Positions 26,146 to 35,871 of a DNA stretch of 64,000 nucleotides are shown in pieces. Below the pieces are notes generated by a model. That model worked only from the letters and a program-made list of their open reading frames with translations. It searched no databases and had not been told where the DNA came from. Where the stretch lies: the NCBI RefSeq assembly GCF_017377735.1, contig NZ_JAFVMH010000004.1:218416-282415 (forward strand), written 5' to 3'. Positions within the stretch are counted from its first letter, which is position 1; each line of letters begins with the position of its first letter. The translations under genes were made by a program, and so were the position numbers. Source of the DNA: Acetobacter garciniae (GTDB lineage Bacteria; Pseudomonadota; Alphaproteobacteria; Acetobacterales; Acetobacteraceae).

Positions 26146-26958
26146 TACGAACGTTTCTCCGTCCCGAGACATTTGAGAAGGCACTTTGGGCAAATTGTGG
26201 CAGCACAAGCCGTCTGATTTCCTTGGGTTCAATACGGTCGCCGTTCGGAGGTATCCTGCTTACACAATGACATGAACGAACACCTCGCAAACGTCTTTCA
26301 TATTCCCGTTATTCGAAAGATGGCGCGGTCATCACTTTAATCATCGAATCCTGGCATGTGCATGAACGGGATAGGGACGATCATGGAGCGCGGGAACCGT
26401 CTTGCAAGGATGGGCTGTCACCAGGGCCCGCGTTTACGGCTCTTATTGAGCGGACGTTTCCAATGCGTGTCAATATACGAAAAAGATACGCAACGATTGA
26501 CATCCCCCATCCAGGGGAGATTGCGCTTGATTATGATGGTGGTCGAGGTAGTGGCGGCCTTTGAAGAAAACGGGATCAGAAGGATGGGTTATTTTTCTCA
26601 ACGAAAAAGTTTCTTTTCAATACAATGGCCTTTTCCACATGGCCCATACCTCTACGGCCTCTCAGAACGCCGCACCATGCTGGGGGACGGGCACATTAAT
26701 TTAAGATTCTCTCAAACCAATGACGCAGAACTCTGATGTTTATCCAAGTGCGCAGGTGCCGCAGAAAGAACCGATCGCAGCAGACTGGCTGCTACAGCTA
26801 CTCCCTTCAATTTGCAGGATAATGAACTGCGCAATATCTTCGACCCCGGCTTGAACGATATGGTCAGCCTTGCCTTGCGCTGCGGCATGGGAAACAGATC
26901 CGGTTTGCCTGGCCTTTTTCGGGTCGGGGAACGCTATAATCGAAGATGAGACAACGCA
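26146..26958. other. Long intergenic stretch, no supported gene
   Basis: About 810 bases, visibly more AT-rich than its surroundings. Two overlapping rightward frames (26356-26736 and 26358-26564) have no recognisable domain and a poor codon pattern. A TATAAT at 26935-26940 lies just before the M20 gene and may be its -10 box, which would give a very short leader. No convincing hairpin or repeat was found. Confidence 0.45.
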
Positions 26959-28107
26959 ATGTCAGACAATACCTATTTTGACCAGAGCCGTCTCAGGGAA
27001 TGGGCGCTGCGTTTTGCACGCTTTCCAAGCCAGCAGACGCATCGCTTCGAGATGGAGCCTGAGGTTCAGAACTTTCTGGGCGGGCCCGTCAACGAGATTT
27101 TGACGGAATGCGGCCTGCCCCATGTGCGCGACCGGATGGGGAATGTCATCGTCGATCTTGGCGGGCCCGAGGGCGCGCCCAGCCTGACGCTTATGGCCTA
27201 TGCGATGACCCATCCCGCAAGCCGCATGGAACGCCCTTTTGCGGGTGAGGTTATTGACGACGGCGCGCGGCTGCGCGGTCGTGGCCTTTCGGAACAAAAG
27301 GGAGCGCTCACCGCCGCCATGGCCGCCGTGGCCGCTGCCAGGGATTTGCCCCGCAACTGCCAGCTGTCCCTCATCGTGACCTCGGCGGGCGAGACCGGTC
27401 GCCACGACGCGGCGCAGGTCGCGCTGGAAACCTTGGGGTATATGCCCGACGCTGCGGTCATCGTGGTGGGCACGGGAAGCCGGCTCGCCCTCGCCAACAA
27501 GGGCCGGATCGACATCGATATCACCGTGCGTGGCAAGGTCGCCCATTCCTCCACCCCATGGGCCGGGGTCGATGCCATTACCGGGGCCCGCAAGGTGCTC
27601 GATCGGGTTATGGCGCTCGATGTGCGTGGGTCGGAACATCCGGGCCTTGGGCATGCCACGCTCACCGCGACCGCGATCCGTTCCTGGCCGGAGGCCACCC
27701 ATACCATTCAGGACGAGGTCCGCATGACCTTCGACCGCCGCCTGTTGCCTGGCGATGACCCGGATGCGGCGTTCGATGCCGTGGTCGATGCCGCCCGGAT
27801 CGGAGCGCCATGGCAAGTTGAAGCCGCCCGCGGCCCGCATATGTTCCCCGCCGAAATCAAGGCGGACGGGCCGATGGCGCAGGCTATCGCCGCCGGTTGC
27901 GCGTTGATGGACGTGCCGGCCCCCGAGCCGTTCTATTCCAATGGCTCGCTCGATGCCGGCCTGTTTCATGCAGCGGGTTCCGAAGCCGCGATGTGGGGCC
28001 CGGGCGACATGAACCTGTGGCATTCGAACGAAGAAAGTATCGGCCTGGATGAGATCGAAGCCGGGGCCCGCGCCTATCTGGGGCTGATCCGCAGCTTCGG
28101 GGCCTGA
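26959..28107 (+). CDS. M20-like peptidase/deacylase homologue with an altered metal site
   Basis: 382 residues with the M20 fold: an N-terminal catalytic domain, an inserted dimer domain (GKVAHSSTPWAGVDAI) and a C-terminal return. The usual metal ligands look replaced. The place of GHxDTVP reads AYAMTHP, the GRGxxDMKG Asp is Glu (GRGLSEQKG), and the DEE pair reads AGE. Late residues such as the His of LWHSNEES remain. It is either inactive, a binding protein, or a variant enzyme. GAAGATGAG precedes the ATG. It sits 63 bases before the dehydrogenase gene, probably in one transcript. Confidence 0.7.
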   Translation: MSDNTYFDQSRLREWALRFARFPSQQTHRFEMEPEVQNFLGGPVNEILTECGLPHVRDRMGNVIVDLGGPEGAPSLTLMAYAMTHPASRMERPFAGEVIDDGARLRGRGLSEQKGALTAAMAAVAAARDLPRNCQLSLIVTSAGETGRHDAAQVALETLGYMPDAAVIVVGTGSRLALANKGRIDIDITVRGKVAHSSTPWAGVDAITGARKVLDRVMALDVRGSEHPGLGHATLTATAIRSWPEATHTIQDEVRMTFDRRLLPGDDPDAAFDAVVDAARIGAPWQVEAARGPHMFPAEIKADGPMAQAIAAGCALMDVPAPEPFYSNGSLDAGLFHAAGSEAAMWGPGDMNLWHSNEESIGLDEIEAGARAYLGLIRSFGA

Positions 28108-28170
28108 ACACCCTGCGTGAGGGATCACGCGGGGGCTGGACATTGATGACACGGAAATATCGGAGCGATA

Positions 28171-29409
28171 ATGTCTTTCCCTTATGCGCCGCTCAAACTG
28201 GGTTTGATCGGCTGTGGCGGAATGGGGGCGCGCCATGCCCGTGCCGCTTGTGAAATGTTCCAGCGCGGCTGCAAGGCGATCGAACTCGTGGCGATCTGCG
28301 ATTCAGACCCCGCCAAGCGCGCTGCCATAAGCAGGATGGCGGTGGCGAGCGCCATGCCCGCCCCGGCCGAGTATGAGACGGTTGAGGCCATGCTGGCCGA
28401 TACCCGCATGGAGGCGGTGGATATCGTGCTGCCGACCTCGCTGCACCACAAGGTGATCCTGGCTGCATTGGCCGCGGGCAAGCATGTGCAGGTTGAAAAG
28501 CCGCTCGCGCTGACAGTGGCCGCCTGTGACCTGATCGTGGAAGCGGCTAGGCACAGCGGGCGCGTGGTCTCGGTTTCCGAGAATTTCCGCCGCATTCCCA
28601 GCAATCGCGCGCTTGCGGCACTGCTGAGGGGTGGCACGCTGGGGCTGGTGCAGACCATGGTCTCACGCTGCTTCGCCTCCCCCGAACCGCCGGTGAAAGC
28701 GGGCGAGCCGGCGCGGGTGAGCCCGCAGTGGTACCGTGACCGCACCCGTGCGGGTGGCTATCAGGTGCTGGAAATGGGGGTTCATGAAGCCGATCTGCAA
28801 CAATACTGGTTCGGCCCCGTCGAGACGGTCATGGCGCATACCGGCCGTTACCCGTCGCACAAGGCGGTGGCGTGCAATGCCAGCGAAGACATAATGAACG
28901 CCACTTTCGGCTTTGCGGGCGGCATGGCCACATCGGTGGTGTTCGGCGCGATGATGCGCGGCGTATCGGTCGAAGACAGGCTGTTCGTGACCGAGGATGC
29001 GGTGGTCCGGAGCGGTGCTTCGCACGCCTGGCAGAATGGCAGCCTTGTCCGGGCCGATGGCTCGGCACTGAGCGCTGAAGACGCCACCCGGACATGGCTT
29101 GACGGCCTGAGTGCGGAGCAGCGCGCCCTGCTCTTGCCGGAAGGAGCGTGGGACAGGCGAACCGTCTTGTCCGACCCGACCGATCCGCTCACCTATGGTG
29201 TCGGTGTGGCACTTTACGATTTTGCCCGCGCGGTTCGTGGCGGTACCTCGCCCGAGATCTGTGCCGATGTGGCGCGCAGGGCGGTGGCGGTTTGCTGCGC
29301 GGTCATGGAATCCGACCTGCTGCGCGCCGAGGTAGCCGTGGCCGATGTGCTCTCGGGCAGGATATCCGCAGCGCAGGCCCCGCTCAACACCGCACTTGAA
29401 CTGGCCTGA
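28171..29409 (+). CDS. Gfo/Idh/MocA family dehydrogenase
   Basis: 412 residues. N-terminal Rossmann domain: LGLIGCGGMGARHARA at residues 9-24, and the diagnostic GKHVQVEKPLALT near 107 with the EKP motif. The C-terminal alpha/beta domain holds MGVHEADLQQYW, the usual Gx2xD-xxH substrate region in variant form. These enzymes oxidise or reduce sugars, inositols or related hydroxy compounds with NAD(P). GGAGCG precedes the ATG. Its pairing with the odd M20 protein upstream and a terminator after it suggests a two-gene unit. Confidence 0.87.
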   Translation: MSFPYAPLKLGLIGCGGMGARHARAACEMFQRGCKAIELVAICDSDPAKRAAISRMAVASAMPAPAEYETVEAMLADTRMEAVDIVLPTSLHHKVILAALAAGKHVQVEKPLALTVAACDLIVEAARHSGRVVSVSENFRRIPSNRALAALLRGGTLGLVQTMVSRCFASPEPPVKAGEPARVSPQWYRDRTRAGGYQVLEMGVHEADLQQYWFGPVETVMAHTGRYPSHKAVACNASEDIMNATFGFAGGMATSVVFGAMMRGVSVEDRLFVTEDAVVRSGASHAWQNGSLVRADGSALSAEDATRTWLDGLSAEQRALLLPEGAWDRRTVLSDPTDPLTYGVGVALYDFARAVRGGTSPEICADVARRAVAVCCAVMESDLLRAEVAVADVLSGRISAAQAPLNTALELA

Positions 29410-29426
29410 AGCGCGCTGTGGCGTAC

Positions 29427-29465
29427 GGAAAAGCTCCCGCACCTTGAAGTGCCGGAGCTTTTTCC
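29427..29465. terminator. Bidirectional terminator hairpin
   Basis: GGAAAAGCTCC and GGAGCTTTTTCC form a long stem, extended by GCAC/GTGC, between convergent genes. The T run on the plus strand and the A run (T on minus) serve both directions. Confidence 0.8.
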
Positions 29466-29481
29466 ATTCCCGGGAGGCGGC

Positions 29482-30657
29482 TCAGCTACGGCAACTGTCA
29501 AACAGCCGGGCGAGAAAGGCCTCATACAATGCGAGTTGCGAGCCTTCGATGAACTCGTCAGGCACATGGGCCTGCGCGATGGAGCCCGGCCCGCAGATTA
29601 TCGTGGGAATGCCCGCACCTTGCTGGAACAGCCCGCCCTCCGTGCCGAACGCCACCTTGATCACCTCATGGTTGCCGACCAGCCGCGTCATGGCCTGCAC
29701 GATGGGGGCATCAATCGGGGTCTCTACCCCCGGAAAGGCCGCAATCGGCGTGAAGACGATATTCGCCGCTGCATCGACCGCCCGCATCTGCGGTATGAGT
29801 GTCTCTTCCGCATAGCGGCGCACGTCGGCCACCAGCGCGGCCGGGTCATCCTGGGCAATGGTGCGGAATTCGAACTCGAACCCGAAATGCTCGGGCACCA
29901 TGTTAAGCTGCGTGCCCCCAGCCGCGACCCCCACATGGGCGGTGGAATGCGGGGGATCGTACATGGGATCCTGTGCCTGCCGGGCCAGCTTGCGACCGAT
30001 ATCCTGAATATAGACGATCAGCCGGGCACCATATTCGATGGCGTTGACGAATTCGGGCGCGCGGGCCGAATGGCCCGGTGTGCCGGTCACGCTGACCGCA
30101 ACCGCCTGCTTGGCCTTGTGGCCGATACACAGGTGAAGCAGGGTCGGCTCACCCACGATGCACCCGATGGGCGGTGCCGACAGTTCGCGCGCGCAGGCCA
30201 CCAGATCGTCCGCGCCGGTGCAGCCAAGTTCTTCATCATAGCTGAAGGCAAAATGCACCGGGCGTTCAAGCGGCAGCCGGGCAAGCTCCGGGGCCATGCC
30301 GATGCAGCAGGCAAGAAAACCCTTCATGTCACAGCAGCCGCGGCCGTAGAACCGGCCCGCTTTTTCGGTGAGTTGATGCGGCGGCACGGTCCAGTCCTGG
30401 CCCTCGGTCGGAACGGTATCGGTATGCCCGGACAGGACCCAGCCCGACACATCACGCGGGCCAAATGTTGCCCATAATGCGGCCTTGCCCGGCTGGTGCG
30501 GTGCGGGCAGCCGGGTGCACTGCGCCCCCAGACTGGTGAATTCCCGCTCGGCCCAATCAATCAGCGCCAGGTTGGACAGGGTGCTGGTCGTATCGAACCC
30601 GATCAGCGTCCGCAATGCCGCAACCGTGCGGGCCGAGGGGCGCGATGTCATATCCAT
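29482..30657 (-). CDS. argE: Acetylornithine deacetylase-type M20 amidohydrolase
   Basis: 391 residues. The full M20 metal set is visible: SGHTDTVP (His, Asp), GRGCCDMKGF (bridging Asp), YDEELGCTG (catalytic and ligand Glu), VGEPT, and the C-terminal His in AQAHVPDEF. The TGTPGHSARAPEFVNAIEY segment is the dimer-domain His motif of ArgE. Sequence style is ArgE, but it sits with a Rieske oxygenase reductase rather than arginine genes, so it may deacylate a catabolic intermediate; the symbol is a family label. The start at MDMTSR follows AAAGG; longer forms lack a site. It lies 23 bases behind the reductase gene. Confidence 0.8.
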   Translation of the reverse strand: MDMTSRPSARTVAALRTLIGFDTTSTLSNLALIDWAEREFTSLGAQCTRLPAPHQPGKAALWATFGPRDVSGWVLSGHTDTVPTEGQDWTVPPHQLTEKAGRFYGRGCCDMKGFLACCIGMAPELARLPLERPVHFAFSYDEELGCTGADDLVACARELSAPPIGCIVGEPTLLHLCIGHKAKQAVAVSVTGTPGHSARAPEFVNAIEYGARLIVYIQDIGRKLARQAQDPMYDPPHSTAHVGVAAGGTQLNMVPEHFGFEFEFRTIAQDDPAALVADVRRYAEETLIPQMRAVDAAANIVFTPIAAFPGVETPIDAPIVQAMTRLVGNHEVIKVAFGTEGGLFQQGAGIPTIICGPGSIAQAHVPDEFIEGSQLALYEAFLARLFDSCRS

Positions 30658-30680
30658 CTCTTTGCCTTTCGTTCTGTCTG

Positions 30681-31673
30681 TCACAGATCCAGCACCAGAC
30701 GCGCGCTGGTGGCGCGCGAACAGCACAGGGCGATCTGGTCGTTCGCAGCCTGTTCCTCCGCACTCAGAAAACTGTCGCGATGGTCAGGCGTGCCCTCCAG
30801 CACCGTACACAGGCAGGTGCCGCAGATCCCCTGCTGGCAGACCGTTTCCACGCTGATCCCCGCCTGAGCCAGCGCGCCGACAATGGAGGTTCCAGGTGGC
30901 ACCTGTACGCTGCGGCCGCCTGAGCGGGCAAGAACCACCTCGAACCCGCCATCGGCCCCAGCGTGTGGGGAAGCGGAAGCGGAACCGAAGGCCTCGCGGT
31001 GGAGCGCTGCCGGGGCAAAGCCCAGGGCACGGGCGCTGGTCTCGATATGGTCCATGAAGCCCTGCGGGCCGCAGCTATAGACCTGCGCACCGGGGTTGGC
31101 CGCCAGCGCACCTGCCGCATCGAACCGGCCGGCCTTGTCCGAGGCATGGATCTGCACCCGGTGGCCAAAGGGCAGGGTCGCGATATCTGCTGTAAACGCC
31201 GCGTCCCCTGCGCTGCGGATGCAGTAATGCAGCGTGAAGGGCTGGCCCCGCCGGTGCAGCACATGGGCCATGGCCAGCAGCGGCGTAATACCGATGCCCC
31301 CTGCCATCAGCAACACTGGACCTGCCCCCGGCGCAAGCGGGAACAGGTTGCGCGGTGCGCCAACACGGATCTCCTGCCCGGCGGCAAAACGGGCATGCAG
31401 CGTTTCGGACCCCCCGCGTGAGGGCCGGGCACGCAGCACCGCAATACGATAATGCCCACGTTCTGCCGGATCGCTGCACAGCGAATACTGCCGCACCAGA
31501 CCGGGTTCGATCTCCACATCGATATGCGCTCCGGCCTCAAAGGCAGGCAACTCCGCCCCGTCCCTGGCACACAGGTCGATAACCAGCACCCGGCCGGCCT
31601 GCAATCGCGCTGCCACGATCACCGCGGCAATATCTGTCCCGGTCACCCCCAGTCCCCCCTTTTGGCCTTGCAT
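30681..31673 (-). CDS. Ferredoxin-reductase component of a Rieske oxygenase (VanB/phthalate dioxygenase reductase type)
   Basis: 330 residues in FMN-NAD-[2Fe-2S] order. Flavin-binding RQYSLCSDP near 60, nucleotide domain LLMAGGIGITPLLAMAHVL near 120, YSCGPQGFMDHIE, then a C-terminal plant-type ferredoxin with CQQGICGTCLC and a later Cys in LCCSRA. It passes electrons from NAD(P)H to the divergent Rieske oxygenase. It is the first gene of the leftward pair with the ArgE-like deacylase. The divergent spacing to the oxygenase is about 210 bases. Confidence 0.9.
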   Translation of the reverse strand: MQGQKGGLGVTGTDIAAVIVAARLQAGRVLVIDLCARDGAELPAFEAGAHIDVEIEPGLVRQYSLCSDPAERGHYRIAVLRARPSRGGSETLHARFAAGQEIRVGAPRNLFPLAPGAGPVLLMAGGIGITPLLAMAHVLHRRGQPFTLHYCIRSAGDAAFTADIATLPFGHRVQIHASDKAGRFDAAGALAANPGAQVYSCGPQGFMDHIETSARALGFAPAALHREAFGSASASPHAGADGGFEVVLARSGGRSVQVPPGTSIVGALAQAGISVETVCQQGICGTCLCTVLEGTPDHRDSFLSAEEQAANDQIALCCSRATSARLVLDL

Positions 31674-31886
31674 GGGGTTGGTTCTATCCGAGCCGGCTGC
31701 TTTGGTCGTTTGGCATTTATGCCGCGCTTAGTTTTAGATCCTGTAATCCATCCCAGTCGACCGAACCCACGTCACATGGGAAGTTATCAAACTGAATGCC
31801 TATATGATTTCAATTTCTGCGGGCCTAGGGGCACTGCTAATATCGTTTCATCAAGTCTTATGCCTGTTCGCCGGGAAGCCGGATCA

Positions 31887-33038
31887 ATGAAAGATCGAGC
31901 CACGATGACCCACCATGAACGCATTGCCCCCCTTGCCGAACTCCAGGCCAATGTTTCGGTGCCGTTTGCCCAGGCGCGTGCGATGCCGCGCAGCGTCTAC
32001 CTTTCCCAGGACTTCCTTGATATCGAAAACCGCGACATTTTCGGCAAGGAATGGCTTTGTGCCGGTCGTGCCTCGGCGCTGGCCAAACCCGGTGACTATC
32101 TGACGATGGAGATCGCAGGCAAACCCGTCATTGTCGTGCGCGATCGTGACATGACGCTGCGGGCATTTTCAAATGTGTGCATGCATCGGATGTCGACCCT
32201 GTTGCAGGGATCTGGCAACACCCGCGCCATTGTCTGCCCCTACCACGCCTGGACCTACAGCCTCGACGGGTCGCTGCGCGGCACGATGGCCATGGAGCAG
32301 AACGAGGGGTTCTGCAAGGATCACTACAAGCTGCCCACATTCCGCTGCGAGGAATGGCTGGGCTGGATCATGGTGAGCATCAACCCCGATATCGAACCAG
32401 CGGCACAGAAATTTGCCCATCTGGGCAAGCTGGTCGAGCGCTACGGCATGGAAAATTACGTCCAGGCCTTCAGCGAGACCATGGAGTGGGACACCAACTG
32501 GAAGATCCTGGCCGAGAATTTCATGGAAAGCTACCACGTTCCGATCTGCCACCGGAAGACCATCGGCCCGCAGGTCTCACTCGACGAGGTCGAACTGGAA
32601 GAAGGCCACCCCACCTATAATTACCACTGCTCCCTGAAGGGGGAGGAGAATTACCTGGCCCTGGCTCACCCCGACAATACCCGGCTTGAGGGGGAAGACC
32701 GGCGGCGCACCTATATCATTTCGCTTTATCCGGGGCTCTTCATCTCGCTGTCGCCGGGTTATTTCTGGTATCTCTCGCTCTATCCCATCGCTCCGGGCAA
32801 GGTGCAGGTCGTCTATGGCGGCGGCCTGGCGCCCGAGTTCATTGCCGATGGCAAGTCCGCAGAGCATTTCGCCGCGCTCAAGAGCTTGCTCGACGAGGTG
32901 AACGAAGAAGACAAGGGTTGCACGGAAAAGGTGTTCAACGGCCTTCGCGGCGGGCTGGCGGAGCCGGGGCATCTGTCGCATCTGGAACGGCCGAACTACG
33001 ATTTTGCCAAGTATATCGCCTCCAAGCTCACGGCATGA
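31887..33038 (+). CDS. Rieske non-heme iron oxygenase, large (alpha) subunit
   Basis: 383 residues. The Rieske [2Fe-2S] ligands are Cys98, His100, Cys117 and His120 (CMH...CPYH). The mononuclear iron motif NFMESYHVPICH gives His217 and His222, preceded by Glu214 in the bridging position usually held by Asp or Glu. The class hydroxylates aromatics or demethylates/cleaves alkylamines and quaternary amines; the sequence does not decide. No small beta subunit is present, so it is probably an alpha-only oxygenase paired with the VanB-type reductase. The ATG at 31887 follows GGGAAG; ATG 31905 is possible. Confidence 0.88.
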   Translation: MKDRATMTHHERIAPLAELQANVSVPFAQARAMPRSVYLSQDFLDIENRDIFGKEWLCAGRASALAKPGDYLTMEIAGKPVIVVRDRDMTLRAFSNVCMHRMSTLLQGSGNTRAIVCPYHAWTYSLDGSLRGTMAMEQNEGFCKDHYKLPTFRCEEWLGWIMVSINPDIEPAAQKFAHLGKLVERYGMENYVQAFSETMEWDTNWKILAENFMESYHVPICHRKTIGPQVSLDEVELEEGHPTYNYHCSLKGEENYLALAHPDNTRLEGEDRRRTYIISLYPGLFISLSPGYFWYLSLYPIAPGKVQVVYGGGLAPEFIADGKSAEHFAALKSLLDEVNEEDKGCTEKVFNGLRGGLAEPGHLSHLERPNYDFAKYIASKLTA

Positions 33039-33063
33039 TGCGCCAGCGCCCGGCGTGGGGGGC

Positions 33064-34017
33064 TCAGCCCCTGCCGCGCGCGGGCGTTTGCAGGAATGGC
33101 GGGGCAGGTTCTTTCATATCGGCCTCGTTCACCTGCCCGAGGATAAGCGGCACCAGCGCCTCCATGGCGAGCGAGGTGCTGGCCGTGCTCGGCAGCACGA
33201 GGCAGTGATGCGAGCTCTGTTCCAGATCGGGTGCGTTGATCATGTGCAGGGTGCCGCTTTTTACCCGCTCTTCGGCAATGTATTCGGGCAGTAGACCAAG
33301 GTAGTTCCCGCTCAGCAGCAGGCAGGTCATGGCTTCCATGTTGTTGGCCGTGGCACGGATGTTCATTGACTGAAAACGCTCGGCATCGGTCCGCCCCCAG
33401 TAACTGCGCAAAATGAACGGGTACGGGGCAAGGGCCGCAGTGTCCTGCACTGCCGTAACGCCATAGAGCGGATGCCCCTGGCCGCAATACACCCGGTGTC
33501 GCTCGCTCATCACCCGGTGGAAGGCCAGCCCCGCCACAGGCCGCACGAAGGTGCTGATGGCAGCGTGCAGTTCCCCTTCCAGCAGGCGTCTTTCAAGCTG
33601 TGTGCGGTCGTCCACCATAAGCTGGACCTCGACATCGTTGTCGAGCTGGTTGAAGTCACGCAACGCTGCCGCCAGGGGCATGTGCGGATGCATCATCAAG
33701 GCATCGACCATGCCCAGGCGAACCTTGCCGGTCAGCCGTTTTTTCAGGGACAGGATATCGTTGAAATTATCGTCGATGGTGTTGAGCAGTCGCAGCGCCC
33801 GCTCATAGGTGGCCTTGCCCCGATCGGTCAGTTCAAAGCCCGCCCGGCCGCGCTGGCAGAGTTTGAAGCCAAGGCGGCGCTCAAGTTCGCTGATATGCAG
33901 CGAGATGGTGGAAGTGGACGTATCGAGCACGCTTTGCGCCGCCGCCAGCCCCCCGCATTCCGCCACCGCCCGGAACACGCGCAGCAACCGCACATCAACA
34001 TCGGCTAAACGCCCCAT
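33064..34017 (-). CDS. LysR family transcriptional regulator
   Basis: 317 residues. N-terminal winged helix: DVRLLRVFRAVAECGGLAAA, then STISLHISELERRLGFKLCQRGRAGFELTDRG. A periplasmic-binding-type effector domain follows from about residue 95 to 300. It is convergent with the Rieske oxygenase gene and probably controls the oxygenase/reductase divergent promoter and perhaps the alcohol dehydrogenase on its other side. GGAG precedes the ATG. It resembles the LysR at 49308 in its first 80 residues (LLRVxxxVxECG, GFxxCQRGR). Confidence 0.9.
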   Translation of the reverse strand: MGRLADVDVRLLRVFRAVAECGGLAAAQSVLDTSTSTISLHISELERRLGFKLCQRGRAGFELTDRGKATYERALRLLNTIDDNFNDILSLKKRLTGKVRLGMVDALMMHPHMPLAAALRDFNQLDNDVEVQLMVDDRTQLERRLLEGELHAAISTFVRPVAGLAFHRVMSERHRVYCGQGHPLYGVTAVQDTAALAPYPFILRSYWGRTDAERFQSMNIRATANNMEAMTCLLLSGNYLGLLPEYIAEERVKSGTLHMINAPDLEQSSHHCLVLPSTASTSLAMEALVPLILGQVNEADMKEPAPPFLQTPARGRG

Positions 34018-34498
34018 GACCCGATCTCCGTAATGCCCAATAATGACGTCGATAATGTATATTTGGGAAAATTAAAACTGAATCGACACATATTTGATAG
34101 ATTCAGAAGTGTGCCCCTGCCGCTATGCCCCACCCTTGATGCCCCGATAGACAAGCCCATAGCCACAGGATCGCCGCGTGATCTTGCAATGGCCGCCCTT
34201 GTCTCCGTGCGGCTGGGCCGCATCATCGGCAAAGAGTATTCGGCACAGTTCTGGAGCAACCTTCCCGGCCCTGCTGCGTAGACAGCACACACACAGCCCC
34301 GCGCCGTGTCTTGAAAAGGCAGCATGCGGCGTAACAGCCTTTTTTAAAGGTTATCGCTGGCGGCAGGACTCTTCACCAAAAATGGGGCAAGCCGCCTGAC
34401 CTCCGCCACATCCCGATCACCGGAGAACGGCCAGCACCGCGCCCTCTGAATGACCGTTCCTGTGGCTGAATTGCCGTCTTGGAACAGGGAGACGAATC
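34018..34498. other. Divergent promoter region, LysR / alcohol dehydrogenase
   Basis: About 480 bases with an AT-rich patch (34040-34110) next to the LysR start. No gene is supported: frames such as 34033-34281 show no family. LysR-type sites are expected, but none can be fixed by eye. Confidence 0.45.
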
Positions 34499-35668
34499 AT
34501 GAAAGCACTTGTATGGCACGGCAAGAGCGACATTCGCTGTGAAAGCGTTGCCGATCCGGTCATGGAAGACAGTCGGGACGCGATCATACGGGTGAGCGCC
34601 TGCGCCATCTGCGGATCGGATCTGCATATCTTTGACGGCGTAATCCCGGAAATGCAGCATGGCGACGTGCTGGGCCACGAAACCATGGGCGAAGTGGTCG
34701 ATGTGGGGAAAGACGCCGGCAACCTGAAAGTGGGCGACCGCGTGGTGGTCCCCTTCACCATCGCATGTGGGGAATGTTTCTTCTGCAAGCGGGGTTTTTA
34801 CTCCGGATGCGAACGGACCAACCCGGATCGGGCCAAGGCGGAGCGGATGTGGGGTCATTCGCCGGCCGGGCTGTTCGGCTATTCCCACCTTCTGGGCGGT
34901 TATGCCGGTGGGCAGGCGGAATATCTGCGGGTTCCCTACGCCAATATCGGGCCGATCAAGGTTCCCGAGCAATTGACCGACGAGCAGGCCCTGTTCCTGT
35001 CGGACATTTTCCCCACCGGTTACATGGCGGCCGAGTTCTGCAATATCCAGCCTGGCCAGACGATTGCCATCTGGGGCTGTGGGCCGGTGGGACAAATGGC
35101 AATCCGCAGCGCGTTCCTTCTGGGCGCCGAACGGGTCGTTGCCGTCGATACCGTTCCCGAACGGCTGGCCCTGGCCCGGGACGCCGGGGCCGAGACGATC
35201 GATTTCAAGACAGAAGATGTCTATGATCGCATCCAGGCTTTGACCGCCGGCCGGGGCGCCGATAGCTGCATCGATGCCGTCGGCACCGAACCAGACACAT
35301 GGAGCGCTGCCGAGGCGGTCGTGGACCGCATCAAGACGGCGACCTTCCTTGGCACCGACCGACCGCATGTCCTGCGGCAGGCCATCCTGTGCTGTCGGAA
35401 TTTCGGCACCGTTTCCATCGTAGGCGTCTATGGCGGCTTTTTGGACCAGATCCCGATGGGCTCGGCGATCAACCGGGGCCTGACGTTCCGCATGGCCCAG
35501 ACACCCGTCCAGCATTACCTGCCTATGCTGATGGACAGGATCGTCAGGGGCGAAATCGACCCCTCTTTCGTCATCACGCACCGCGCCACGCTGGAAGAAG
35601 GACCGGACCTCTACAAGACGTTCCGTGACAAGCGCGACGGATGCATCAAAGTCGTCATGACACCATAA
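34499..35668 (+). CDS. Zinc-dependent alcohol dehydrogenase (MDR family, formaldehyde-dehydrogenase-like)
   Basis: 389 residues. Catalytic zinc ligands: Cys in [11 protein letters not shown], the GHETMGEV His-Glu, and a later residue near IFPTGY. The structural zinc loop [15 protein letters not shown] has four cysteines. The nucleotide fold [20 protein letters not shown] follows near residue 190, and [17 protein letters not shown] places an Asp for NAD preference. Length and the [32 protein letters not shown] segment match the long glutathione-independent formaldehyde dehydrogenase-like subgroup. GGGAG precedes the ATG. It is a single gene. Confidence 0.9.
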   Translation: MKALVWHGKSDIRCESVADPVMEDSRDAIIRVSACAICGSDLHIFDGVIPEMQHGDVLGHETMGEVVDVGKDAGNLKVGDRVVVPFTIACGECFFCKRGFYSGCERTNPDRAKAERMWGHSPAGLFGYSHLLGGYAGGQAEYLRVPYANIGPIKVPEQLTDEQALFLSDIFPTGYMAAEFCNIQPGQTIAIWGCGPVGQMAIRSAFLLGAERVVAVDTVPERLALARDAGAETIDFKTEDVYDRIQALTAGRGADSCIDAVGTEPDTWSAAEAVVDRIKTATFLGTDRPHVLRQAILCCRNFGTVSIVGVYGGFLDQIPMGSAINRGLTFRMAQTPVQHYLPMLMDRIVRGEIDPSFVITHRATLEEGPDLYKTFRDKRDGCIKVVMTP

Positions 35669-35871
35669 GGACAGCCCTCGACCCCATGCAGGATCAATGA
35701 ACATCGTCGCGAAGGGCTGCCGCGAAACCGCCAGCCCTATTCGACAAAGAACCCTGATTACTGAAGCATTACTGCTGGATGCCTTTCGATACCTTCATGG
35801 CCGGAAGCAGGTGCTCAGACCCATTGCGCGTTGCGTCCCGACTTATGACACCTTCTGGCGCCCAAGCGCCG

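Noticed and set aside
26356..26736. 126-codon frame in the long gap before the M20 gene
   Set aside because: No ribosome site, no domain, irregular composition.
26962..28236. 424-codon antisense frame over the M20 gene
   Set aside because: Composition-driven shadow; His/Arg/Gly-rich with no fold.
31452..31886. Upstream extension of the Rieske oxygenase frame, antisense to the reductase
   Set aside because: Overlaps the reductase gene on the other strand; the ATG at 31887 gives the family length.
31789..34083. AAACTGAAT shared by the oxygenase/reductase promoter (31789) and LysR promoter (34075)
   Set aside because: A 9-base match is expected by chance at this region size, and it lacks the dyad of LysR sites.
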